Assembly (NCBI RefSeq): GCF_030161375.1
Contig: NZ_BSSQ01000017.1
Location: 1-64,000, forward strand
From: Paenibacillus glycanilyticus
Lineage (GTDB): Bacteria; Bacillota; Bacilli; Paenibacillales; Paenibacillaceae
Length of the DNA: 64,000 bases
Reading direction: 5' to 3'
The notes under the pieces are model-generated. The model had not been told where the DNA came from, ran no database searches, and was given only the letters and a program-made list of their open reading frames with translations. Below, piece after piece: positions 15,831-24,156 of this stretch; position 1 is the first letter of the stretch, and each line of letters starts with the position of its first letter. Position numbers and translations under genes: made by a program.

Positions 15831-16595
15831 ATGATTTTGGGCGCGCAGCTGTATACGGTCAGATCCTTTCTCCAGACGGAAAAGGATATTCGTCGATCCT
15901 TGCAAAAGATTGCAGAAATGGGCTATAAATCGATTCAGGTTTCCGCGATAGGAAATATCCGTCCGGAAATCTTGAAGGAAATTTGCGATGAGTTATCTCT
16001 TCAGATTGCGCTTACGCATACGAATGCGGACCGGATTCTGAACGAGACGGAAAGAGTAATTGAAGAGCATGACATCCTCGGCTGTAACTATATCGGAATC
16101 GGCAGCATGCCGGATAAATACCGCGAACCGGATTGGTATGACTATTTCGCGGCAGACTTCCGGAAGGCTGCCGGCAAAATCGCTGAGGCAGGCAAGCTGT
16201 TTATGTACCATAACCATCACTTCGAATTCGAGAAGTTCAAGCAGTGGAACGGCAAGCGTCTGATCGAACGGTTAATGGAGGATTTTTCCCCGGAAGAGAT
16301 GGGGGTTACGCTGGATACCTATTGGGTGCAGGCGGCAGGCGCGGACGTATGCGAGTGGATCGGCAAGCTGAAGGACCGGCTCCATTGCGTTCATTTGAAG
16401 GATATGGCGGTTCGCGGCACGGAGCAGCTGATGGCGCCGGTCGGGGAAGGGAACATGAATTTCCCGGCCATTCTGAAGGCGCTGGAACAAACGAATGCGA
16501 AGTACCTGCTTGTGGAGCAGGACGTATGCCAGACCAGCCCGTTTGAATGTCTGCAAACCAGCTACAACAATCTAGCCGCGCTCGGCTACCGCTAG
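15831..16595 (+). CDS. Sugar phosphate isomerase/epimerase family protein (AP endonuclease-2 fold)
   Basis: A 254-residue TIM-barrel protein of the xylose isomerase-like/IolE group. GAQLYTVRSF starts the barrel. Metal-ligand positions are suggested by MYHNHHFEFEKF (about 125-137), GVTLDTYWVQAAGAD (about 163-177), HCVHLKDM (about 190-197) and LLVEQD near 234. ATG 15831 is chosen because GAGGAGG lies 12 bases upstream. An in-frame extension to 15810 overlaps that ribosome site. It is in an operon with a Gfo/Idh/MocA oxidoreductase, a frequent pair in inositol or rare-sugar catabolism. Confidence 0.88.
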   Translation: MILGAQLYTVRSFLQTEKDIRRSLQKIAEMGYKSIQVSAIGNIRPEILKEICDELSLQIALTHTNADRILNETERVIEEHDILGCNYIGIGSMPDKYREPDWYDYFAADFRKAAGKIAEAGKLFMYHNHHFEFEKFKQWNGKRLIERLMEDFSPEEMGVTLDTYWVQAAGADVCEWIGKLKDRLHCVHLKDMAVRGTEQLMAPVGEGNMNFPAILKALEQTNAKYLLVEQDVCQTSPFECLQTSYNNLAALGYR

Positions 16596-16612
16596 GAGGC
16601 AGGGGGAGAATA

Positions 16613-17773
16613 ATGACCAAACTGCGTATGGGGATTATCGGCATGGGCAACATGGGTTCGGACCATGCCAAGAAGCTGATCAATGGAGCCGTGCCGGAAG
16701 TCGAGCTGACGGCGGTTTCCGAGATGGACGTCTCGCGCCTTGAGGCTTGCGGGTCTTATTTGCCGGAGACGGTTGCGCGATTCGGGGGCGCCAAGGAATT
16801 AATGGACAGCGGATTATGCGATGCCGTGATCATCGCTACTCCGCATTATGAGCATCCGCGGCTTGCGATTATGGCGTTTAGCAAAGGACTGCATGTGCTC
16901 TGCGAAAAACCGGCAGGCGTCTACACGAAGCAGGTCCGCGAAATGAACGAACAAGCGCAAGGCAGCGGCTTGGTGTTCGGAATGATGTTTAACCAACGGA
17001 CCAATCCGATGTACCGGAAAATGCACGAGCTAGTTAATGGCGGTGAGCTTGGCGCGATGAAACGGGTCAACTGGATTATTACCGACTGGTACAGATCGCA
17101 AGCGTATTACGATTCCGGCAGCTGGCGCGCAACCTGGGCGGGAGAAGGCGGCGGCGTGCTTATCAACCAATGTCCCCACAATATCGACCTGCTGCAATGG
17201 ATCTGCGGGATGCCGGAGAAGGTACGCGCTTTCCGCCATGAAGGGAAATGGCATCATATTGAAGTCGAGGACGATGTAACGGCCTATATGGAATATGCTA
17301 ACGGCGCAACGGGCGTATTCGTGACGACAACCGCCGATCTGCCGGGAACGAACCGTCTGGAGATCACGCTGGAGATGGGCAAGCTGGTATGCGAGAACGA
17401 TACTTTAACGCTGCACAAGCTTAGCCAGAACGAACGTGAATTTTGCTTCGGGAGCAAGGATGGCTTCTCGAGGCCGGAAGTGACGGTATCCGTTGTGCCG
17501 GTTGAAGGGGATAACAGCCAACACCTTGGAGTCATTAAGTCTTTTGCAAGAGCCGTGCTTCACGGAGAACCGCTGATTGCCGGAGGAGAAGAAGGCATTC
17601 ATAGCCTTGGCTTATCCAACGCGATGCATCTATCCAGCTGGCTTGGCGAGACCGTCACGCTTCCCGTGGACGAAGATGCGTATTTGGAAGAGCTGAACAA
17701 ACGGATAGCGGCATCGAAACGCAAAGAAGCTAATCCGGTTCTGTTTTCGGTGGACGGCAGCTTTGGCTCTTAA
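16613..17773 (+). CDS. Gfo/Idh/MocA family NAD(P)-dependent oxidoreductase
   Basis: A 386-residue sugar or cyclitol dehydrogenase. The Rossmann motif GIIGMGNMGSDHAKKL lies at about 7-22. CEKPAGVYTKQVREM (about 100-114) holds the family's EKP motif, and GGGVLINQCPHNIDLLQWI (about 180-198) holds the conserved catalytic Asp/His region. ATG 16613 has aggaggcaggggg upstream and lies 17 bases after the isomerase stop. An in-frame upstream extension overlaps the isomerase gene and is unlikely. Substrate is likely a hexose derivative or inositol, not determinable here. Confidence 0.93.
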   Translation: MTKLRMGIIGMGNMGSDHAKKLINGAVPEVELTAVSEMDVSRLEACGSYLPETVARFGGAKELMDSGLCDAVIIATPHYEHPRLAIMAFSKGLHVLCEKPAGVYTKQVREMNEQAQGSGLVFGMMFNQRTNPMYRKMHELVNGGELGAMKRVNWIITDWYRSQAYYDSGSWRATWAGEGGGVLINQCPHNIDLLQWICGMPEKVRAFRHEGKWHHIEVEDDVTAYMEYANGATGVFVTTTADLPGTNRLEITLEMGKLVCENDTLTLHKLSQNEREFCFGSKDGFSRPEVTVSVVPVEGDNSQHLGVIKSFARAVLHGEPLIAGGEEGIHSLGLSNAMHLSSWLGETVTLPVDEDAYLEELNKRIAASKRKEANPVLFSVDGSFGS

Positions 17774-17811
17774 TGGCTGAGAACGGCAACGGAAAGACTT
17801 ATACCTAAGCC

Positions 17812-17842
17812 CAGGCGTACAACAGAAATTGTTGTACGCCTG
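17812..17842 (+). terminator. Hairpin after the oxidoreductase gene
   Basis: A perfect 11-base stem, aggcgtacaac/gttgtacgcct, with a 7-base loop is followed by the weak T stretch gtttgctt. Probably a terminator of modest strength. Confidence 0.6.
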
Positions 17843-18000
17843 TTTGCTTGGGGACGGTCCGAATCTTATAAACGGATAGCCGATCAAATGAATGGATAAG
17901 CCCGGGTTAGTTCATTATTGGTATACTGAAGCTTACGCTAACCAGATGTCTTGAGTTCTGGGGTTACTAGCCTATCGGTGAAGGAAAGCAGGGAAACGGT

Positions 18001-20349
18001 ATGAGAAGGATTGCAGGACGATTTCAAATGCTAAGGTTCAAGGGCGCATGGTCCGCGTTATTCTGGTCTTACATGGCTATTCTTCTATTGTTTATTGTAA
18101 TCGGCAGTCTGCTCTATTGGCGGGCTAACGAAGTCGTGGAGCATTCCGTGGAGCAGACGAATTCCGCCATGCTTGGGCAGCTGAGAGAACTGGCGGACGG
18201 CCAATTTCAAATGATCGATCAGCTGGAGCAGCAAATCGCCACCTATCCCAAGCTCTATCAGATGGTGAGCCAACCAGCGCAAATGTCCGATCAGGAGCAG
18301 TATGACATGATCGAGATGGCTCAGGATTTGCAGCGTTACAAGCTGCTGTCTCCTTTTATTTACGATTTCTATATGTATTTCCCCAAATCGGGCACGATGC
18401 TTGGGCCAGGCGTCAAGACGACGCCGGAGTTCCTATTCGACAAAGTGAGCCGCTTTGAAGGCATGAGCGCGCAGGATTGGATCAAGCAATTCGAGAGCGG
18501 TTACCATTACCGCTCCTTTATTCCGGGGATGCGGGTCACCGGTCCGTTAGGAGAAAGAAACGATATTATCGCCTATATGCAGACGCTCCCGAAGATTGAC
18601 CGGTCCAAGCGGACGGCTACCCTATTTATCATGATCAACGGGGAACAGCTTAGCAAGATGTTAGGAACGCTCGCGAAGGCAGGCAAAGGAGAAATACATA
18701 TCGTGGATTCTTCCGACCGAATCATCAGTTCAACGACGGGTTCGGAGGGAACGCTGTCCTTTAGATATGCCGATATGAAAGGCGATGCAGGGAAGCTTGA
18801 GGCAGCCATCGCGGGACAAGACGCGGTCGTCTCCTATGCCGCTTCAAGAGTGTACGATTGGAAATACGTGCTGGAGGTACCGCGCGGCGTTTTCTTGAAG
18901 GAAGTGAATAAAGTCAGGAACTGGGCGTTGTTATTATTTGTTTTGGCAGCGTTTTCAGGTGCGGTGGTGTCGGTGTATCTTGCGTCTAGAAATTCCAGAC
19001 CCATCCGGGATCTGGTATCCGCTTTAACCGGAGGCGCAGCGGCATCGCGCAGACATGGGCCATTCGAGTACGAGATGATTCGTTCATCCATACAGTCCGC
19101 AAGGCTGACCGAGTCGGAGCTCAGAGCGAGGTTGTCCCAGCAGACGCCAATTATACGCCTCCATTTCCTCAACCGCTTAATCAAGGGTTATGCGGATCCG
19201 CATGAGCTGCGGCCGGACTCGTTGCAATTCATGAATGTCCAATTCGCGTCCGGGGAATTTGCGGTGATGCTCGTGGAGGCGGAGGAGATAAACGGCATGC
19301 CGGGCGAAGGCGAGCAGGTTGACGACAAGGAATGGATGCTGGTTAATTTCGTCCTTGCGAATATCGCAACGGAGCTGGCAAACGAGCGGCATATTGGATT
19401 TACGACGGAGCTTGATCAAGGAAGCATCGCTTTGTTGATCAACTTCAGGGAGATCAGCGGGGAGTGTCATGGCGAAGAACTGGCGAATATCCGCCAGCGG
19501 CTAAGCGATATATTGCGGGAGCGTTTCAGAATGAAGCTGACCATCGGCACCAGCTTTGTCGCTTCCGATATTCAGTCTATTGGGGAAGCTTTCCGCGATG
19601 CGCTGAAGCAGCTGGATAACGAACGCAAGAGGGAGACCGATGATCATGGCGGCATGAAGCTATCCGGCCAGATGCCCGCTTATTATTACCCGCTCGATAT
19701 CGAGCAGCAGCTGACCAATTACGTGAAGGCCGGCGAGGAAGAGAAGACCATTCAGTTACTGGATGCCCTGTACGCCGATCAGATCACCGGCTATGAGGGC
19801 GACTCTCCGGTAGGCTCTTATTTCCTTATGCACCTGTCGTCGACCTTGTTCCGGATTGCCCAAAACACGCCAAAGGTTGGTCCCGATCTTACAACCAGGC
19901 TGTTGATCTTATATCCAAACAGCTTCCAGCATCAGCATGCTACGTTTGAACGGTTGCGGGAGGATTTCCGTGATGTGTGCCGGCTTTGGAGAACGGGGCG
20001 GAGCGACCAGGGAAGCCGAATGCTCGAGGCGATTGACGGAATCATTCGGGAGCGGTACGGACAAAACATGCTAAGCGTTGGATTTATTGCGGACGAGCTA
20101 GGCATAACGCAGCCGTATCTGTCTTCCTTTTTCAAAAAAGCGACCGGTCAGACGATCGTGGAGCATATCGCAAAGATCCGGCTGCAGGAGGCGAAACGCC
20201 TGCTGACCGAAACCGACCATACGATCGCCTACATAGCCGGAGCCGTTGGTTATTCGAACGATATCGGCTTTATCCGTTTCTTCAAGAAATACGAGGGGAT
20301 TACACCGGGGCAATACCGGGCAAACGCACAAACGGAATGCCAATCTTAA
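18001..20349 (+). CDS. Transmembrane AraC family regulator (extracellular sensor, HTH output)
   Basis: A 782-residue one-component membrane regulator, common in Paenibacillus. TM1 is at about 20-42. A large extracellular sensor region (about 43-300, Cache-like) and TM2 (about 303-325) follow, then a cytoplasmic region and a C-terminal AraC double HTH (about 680-775). The HTH is visible as GFIADELGITQPYLSSFFKKATG followed by IAYIAGAVGYSNDIGFIRFFKKYEGITPGQYR in two blocks. It lies just upstream of the LplABC genes in the same direction and probably induces them on sensing an extracellular oligosaccharide. Direct evidence for the ligand is lacking. Confidence 0.9.
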   Translation: MRRIAGRFQMLRFKGAWSALFWSYMAILLLFIVIGSLLYWRANEVVEHSVEQTNSAMLGQLRELADGQFQMIDQLEQQIATYPKLYQMVSQPAQMSDQEQYDMIEMAQDLQRYKLLSPFIYDFYMYFPKSGTMLGPGVKTTPEFLFDKVSRFEGMSAQDWIKQFESGYHYRSFIPGMRVTGPLGERNDIIAYMQTLPKIDRSKRTATLFIMINGEQLSKMLGTLAKAGKGEIHIVDSSDRIISSTTGSEGTLSFRYADMKGDAGKLEAAIAGQDAVVSYAASRVYDWKYVLEVPRGVFLKEVNKVRNWALLLFVLAAFSGAVVSVYLASRNSRPIRDLVSALTGGAAASRRHGPFEYEMIRSSIQSARLTESELRARLSQQTPIIRLHFLNRLIKGYADPHELRPDSLQFMNVQFASGEFAVMLVEAEEINGMPGEGEQVDDKEWMLVNFVLANIATELANERHIGFTTELDQGSIALLINFREISGECHGEELANIRQRLSDILRERFRMKLTIGTSFVASDIQSIGEAFRDALKQLDNERKRETDDHGGMKLSGQMPAYYYPLDIEQQLTNYVKAGEEEKTIQLLDALYADQITGYEGDSPVGSYFLMHLSSTLFRIAQNTPKVGPDLTTRLLILYPNSFQHQHATFERLREDFRDVCRLWRTGRSDQGSRMLEAIDGIIRERYGQNMLSVGFIADELGITQPYLSSFFKKATGQTIVEHIAKIRLQEAKRLLTETDHTIAYIAGAVGYSNDIGFIRFFKKYEGITPGQYRANAQTECQS

Positions 20350-20491
20350 ATTCGGATTGTCCCCAATCTTACGGTCTGCATATGGATCAAACAACCGGGC
20401 TATACCCAACAACCGCTCCCGGAGGCTACTCTGAAGACGCGGCTGGCAAGAAGCCGTTATGAGCCAAATAGGACGAGGGGGTACTTATTGC

Positions 20492-22144
20492 ATGAAGTAC
20501 GGAAGCAACAAAAGCAAGGCGGCTGCGCTCGCGGCGGTTACGGCTTTAACCGTTGTATTGTCGGCATGCTCCGGCAGCCAGTCCAATAATAATGAAGCCG
20601 CCGTTTCGCCGGAGAACACAGGCAACGCAGGGGCAGCCGAGACGCCCGCGGACGGCAAGATTGTAGCGGAGCCGCTGACGCTGACCGATTTTGTACAAAT
20701 GTCGGGCAATCCGGCTCCGGGAATGAAATCATTTAATGATATGGCCGCTTATAAGGAGACGGAGAAGCTGACGGGTATTCATATCGACTTCCAGCATCCA
20801 ACCGTCGGTCAGGAAAAAAACCAGTTCAACCTTCTAATGAGCTCCGGCAAATACCCGGACATTATCGAGTGGGGCTGGGGCGATTATCCCGGCGGCGGCG
20901 TAGGCGCCATGAATGCCGGCGTTATTATACCGCTTAACGATTATATCGAGAAATATGCGCCTAATCTGTCAAAACTACTTGCGGACAATCCGGATATCCG
21001 CAAGGATGTATCGACGGATGACGGACGTATCTATGCGTTCCCGTTCCTCAGAAGCGATTCTTATCTTCGCACTTACCAAGGGCTCGCAATCCGTCAGGAT
21101 TGGCTTGATGCCGTAGGCATGCAAATGCCGACGACCATCGACGAATGGCATACCGTGCTTAGGGCATTCAAGGAAAAAGACCCGAACGGAAACGGCAAGC
21201 CGGACGAGATTCCTCTTCTGATCGCCAAGGATACGCTGCTTAACTTCAGCAACGTATTCCTGAACGCATGGGGCACGACGGGCCGCTTCAACCTGCAGGA
21301 CGGCAAGGTTGTGTTTGGTCCGGTTCAGCCGGCTTACAAGGAGTTTCTCCAAACGATGCGCAGCTGGTATGAAGAAGGGTTGATCGACCGCGACTATGCC
21401 GGCACGGACGGCAAACAGAAGGATGCGAAATGGACAGGCGATTTGCTTGGCGCCTCGGAACTTGCCGTAGGCGGCGGAATCGGCAAATATACAACGGCAA
21501 TGGCAGCGAAAAATCCGAAGTTCAACTTAGCCGGCGCGCCTTACCCGACCTTGAACAAAGGCGACAAGCCGGTGCTTGGCCAGCGCGAGCCGATCTTTAA
21601 CGGAGTTGGCGCCGCCATTACGAAAGATAACAAGCATGTCGTGGAAACGGTGAAATGGCTTGATTTCAAATACGGCGAGCAAGGCCACATGCTGTTCAAC
21701 TTTGGCGTGGAAGGCAAGAGCTACGAAATGAAAGACGGATTCCCGACCTATACGGACGAGATTATGAAAAATCCGGACGGCATGTCGTTTGCGACGGCTA
21801 TTGGTCAATACGCGGTGCCGTTTGGCGGTCCGTTCGTCCAGGATAAGCGTTATCAGGAACAGAATGCTTCGCTTCCTCAACAGAAGGAGGCGCTTAATAC
21901 TTGGATGGCTGTCGACAACGACGGACTGCTTCCTCCTCTTACGTTCACTAATGAGGAATCCAGCAGGCTCGCGGCCATTATGGCGGACGTCAACACCTAC
22001 CGCGACGAGATGTTCGATAAGTTCGTCATGGGCACGGAGCCGCTCGACCGCTTCGATAATTTTGTGAAAACGATACAAGGCATGGGCATTCAGGAAGCGC
22101 TGGAAATTGAACAAGCGGCGTACGACCGCTATCTGAAACGGTAG
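20492..22144 (+). CDS. ABC transporter substrate-binding lipoprotein, LplA/YtcQ-like
   Basis: A 550-residue extracellular solute-binding protein for an oligosaccharide importer. The signal peptide ends in the lipobox LSAC, lipidating the Cys that precedes SGSQSNNN. A low-complexity linker precedes the binding fold (for example WGWGDYPGG, AFPFLRSDSYLRTYQGLAIRQDW in parts). This large type-1 CUT family is typical of Paenibacillus. ATG 20492 is chosen for gaggggg ten bases upstream and for giving a proper signal peptide. It is followed by two permeases; no ATPase is encoded, as usual for this family, which shares MsmX-type ATPases. Confidence 0.92.
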   Translation: MKYGSNKSKAAALAAVTALTVVLSACSGSQSNNNEAAVSPENTGNAGAAETPADGKIVAEPLTLTDFVQMSGNPAPGMKSFNDMAAYKETEKLTGIHIDFQHPTVGQEKNQFNLLMSSGKYPDIIEWGWGDYPGGGVGAMNAGVIIPLNDYIEKYAPNLSKLLADNPDIRKDVSTDDGRIYAFPFLRSDSYLRTYQGLAIRQDWLDAVGMQMPTTIDEWHTVLRAFKEKDPNGNGKPDEIPLLIAKDTLLNFSNVFLNAWGTTGRFNLQDGKVVFGPVQPAYKEFLQTMRSWYEEGLIDRDYAGTDGKQKDAKWTGDLLGASELAVGGGIGKYTTAMAAKNPKFNLAGAPYPTLNKGDKPVLGQREPIFNGVGAAITKDNKHVVETVKWLDFKYGEQGHMLFNFGVEGKSYEMKDGFPTYTDEIMKNPDGMSFATAIGQYAVPFGGPFVQDKRYQEQNASLPQQKEALNTWMAVDNDGLLPPLTFTNEESSRLAAIMADVNTYRDEMFDKFVMGTEPLDRFDNFVKTIQGMGIQEALEIEQAAYDRYLKR

Positions 22145-22240
22145 GCAATGCCGGTCTGGCGGGCTTCTTGGGAGCGCATACGCTGCGTTGCCAAGCAAGC
22201 CCGTTTATTGTCCGCCTGCATCCTGGAGGAGGTACAGCAA

Positions 22241-23137
22241 TTGAAAATGCAATGGTCCCGCAATAAATACATTTATCTCATGCTTTTGCCGGTTGTCGTC
22301 TATTACGTCGTGTTTATGTATTTGCCGATGTACGGACTTCAAATCGCCTTCAAAGATTTCTCCCCCGCCAAAGGGATTTGGGGGAGCGCGTGGGTCGGCT
22401 TCGACCACTTCAAATCGTTTTACGAGAGCTATTATTTCTGGAGACTTATCCGCAACACGCTTCTCATCAGCTTGTATGAATTGGTATTCGGCTTCCCGGC
22501 TCCCGTTATTCTAGCTTTGCTGCTGAACGAGATCCGGTCCCGTTACTTTAAAAATATCGTGCAGTCCATTACGTACCTGCCCCATTTCATCTCGGTGGTT
22601 GTCGTATCGGGGATGATGATTGATTTCCTCTCTAGCGACGGCATCATTAATCAGCTGACAGGGCTGTTTGGCATTCAGCCGTTGTCGTTCCTTATCCTGC
22701 CGGAATGGTTCCGGAGCGTTTATGTCTCATCGGGCATCTGGCAGGGGGTAGGCTGGGGTTCGATTATTTACTTGGCCGCCATCTCCGGCATAGATCCAAG
22801 CTTGTACGAAGCCGCCAAATCGGACGGTGCGGGAAGGTTCCGGCAAATCTGGCATATTACCGTCCCGGGCATTATGCCTACCATCATGATTATGCTGATC
22901 CTCCGCTTTGGTACGTTGATGGCGGGCGGCAGCATGGAGAAGATTCTCCTTCTGTACAATTCGACAACTTATGAGACGGCGGACGTCATCTCCACGTTCG
23001 TGTACCGGAGAGGTCTGCTGCAGATGGACTATGGCTTCTCTGCCGCCATCGGTTTATTTAATAACATTCTGAATTTCATTCTGCTTGTCGCGGCGAACAA
23101 ATTCAGCCGTAAAATCAACAATACAAGCTTATGGTAG
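22241..23137 (+). CDS. ABC transporter permease, LplB-like
   Basis: A 298-residue inner-membrane permease with six hydrophobic segments. The EAA loop is EAAKSDGAGRFRQIWHITVPG (about 188-208), which contacts the ATPase. The start is TTG 22241, with GGAGGAGG seven bases upstream and a sequence (KMQWSRNKYIYLMLLPVVVYY) that begins directly before TM1. An in-frame ATG at 22148 gives a Cys-rich extension without a ribosome site. The gene pairs with the next permease as a heterodimer. Confidence 0.92.
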   Translation: MKMQWSRNKYIYLMLLPVVVYYVVFMYLPMYGLQIAFKDFSPAKGIWGSAWVGFDHFKSFYESYYFWRLIRNTLLISLYELVFGFPAPVILALLLNEIRSRYFKNIVQSITYLPHFISVVVVSGMMIDFLSSDGIINQLTGLFGIQPLSFLILPEWFRSVYVSSGIWQGVGWGSIIYLAAISGIDPSLYEAAKSDGAGRFRQIWHITVPGIMPTIMIMLILRFGTLMAGGSMEKILLLYNSTTYETADVISTFVYRRGLLQMDYGFSAAIGLFNNILNFILLVAANKFSRKINNTSLW

Positions 23138-23162
23138 ATTCATTAGAGGAGGTGAGGCGGCT

Positions 23163-24044
23163 TTGAAGCCTCGGGTTCCAATCAGAGAGCAGGTATTCGA
23201 CGTTGCGAATACGCTGCTGATGCTCATATTGGTCGTCATTACGTTATATCCGTTCCTGTATGTCCTGTTTGCTTCGTTTAGCAATCCCGCCGATTTGATT
23301 CAGCATCGCGGGTTGTTGCTTGCCCCAACCGGGTTCAGTCTCGAATCCTATAAGCTTGTGTTCGAGAATCCAATGATCTCAATCGGCTACTTCAATACGC
23401 TTATCTATGTGGTTGGAGGTACCGCTTTAAACTTGGCGATGACGAGTTTTGCCGCTTACGCCTTGTCGCGCCGGGGGGTGAAGCTCATTGGTCCGGTTAT
23501 GTTCGGAATCGTGTTTACGATGTTTTTCTCGGGAGGACTGATCCCGACTTACTTGAACATGAAAAACCTAGGGCTGCTCGACAATAGATGGGCGATGATA
23601 TTGCCTTCTGCGATCAGCACCTGGAATCTGCTTGTCATGCGAACTTCGTTCGCCAGCATACCGATGGCGCTGGAGGAGTCGGCCCGGATCGACGGGGCTA
23701 ACGACTTTAAAATTCTGTTCCGTATCTTTATCCCGGTCTCTTTGCCGATTATGGCGGTAATGACCTTGTTCTACGGCGTTGGCCACTGGAACTCCTATAT
23801 GGATGCGCTCATCTATTTGCGCACCCGCGACTTGTATCCGCTGCAGCTGGTGCTGCAGGAAATTCTCATTACGAACAGTACGGACTCCATGATGTCTTCC
23901 GTAGCCGACGTTGATAAGGGCCTGATTACGGAAACGATCAAATACGCCACGATTATAGTGGCGACGGTTCCGATCCTGCTGCTGTATCCGTTCCTGCAAA
24001 GGTATTTCGTAAAGGGCGTTATGCTCGGGTCGATTAAGGAATAG
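23163..24044 (+). CDS. ABC transporter permease, LplC-like
   Basis: A 293-residue permease of the carbohydrate CUT1 family, with six membrane segments and the EAA loop LEESARIDGANDFKILFRIF (about 180-199). TTG 23163 follows AGGAGGTGAGG at proper distance. A longer in-frame reading overlaps the preceding permease gene. It is the last gene of the lplABC set; the next gene starts 112 bases later with its own ribosome site. Confidence 0.92.
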   Translation: MKPRVPIREQVFDVANTLLMLILVVITLYPFLYVLFASFSNPADLIQHRGLLLAPTGFSLESYKLVFENPMISIGYFNTLIYVVGGTALNLAMTSFAAYALSRRGVKLIGPVMFGIVFTMFFSGGLIPTYLNMKNLGLLDNRWAMILPSAISTWNLLVMRTSFASIPMALEESARIDGANDFKILFRIFIPVSLPIMAVMTLFYGVGHWNSYMDALIYLRTRDLYPLQLVLQEILITNSTDSMMSSVADVDKGLITETIKYATIIVATVPILLLYPFLQRYFVKGVMLGSIKE

Positions 24045-24156
24045 TTGAGAAGCGCAAAACGTGAAATTGAAATATTTGGACAGAGCGCAACTTCCTGGGC
24101 GGCATCTGCGTCTATTTAGCAGATTCACAAGAATGGAAAAGCATGGGAGGTTCGTT

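Noticed and set aside
22148..22240. Longer start for the first LplB-like permease (ATG 22148)
   Set aside because: The extension is Cys/Arg-rich, lacks a ribosome site, and TTG 22241 follows GGAGGAGG directly before TM1.
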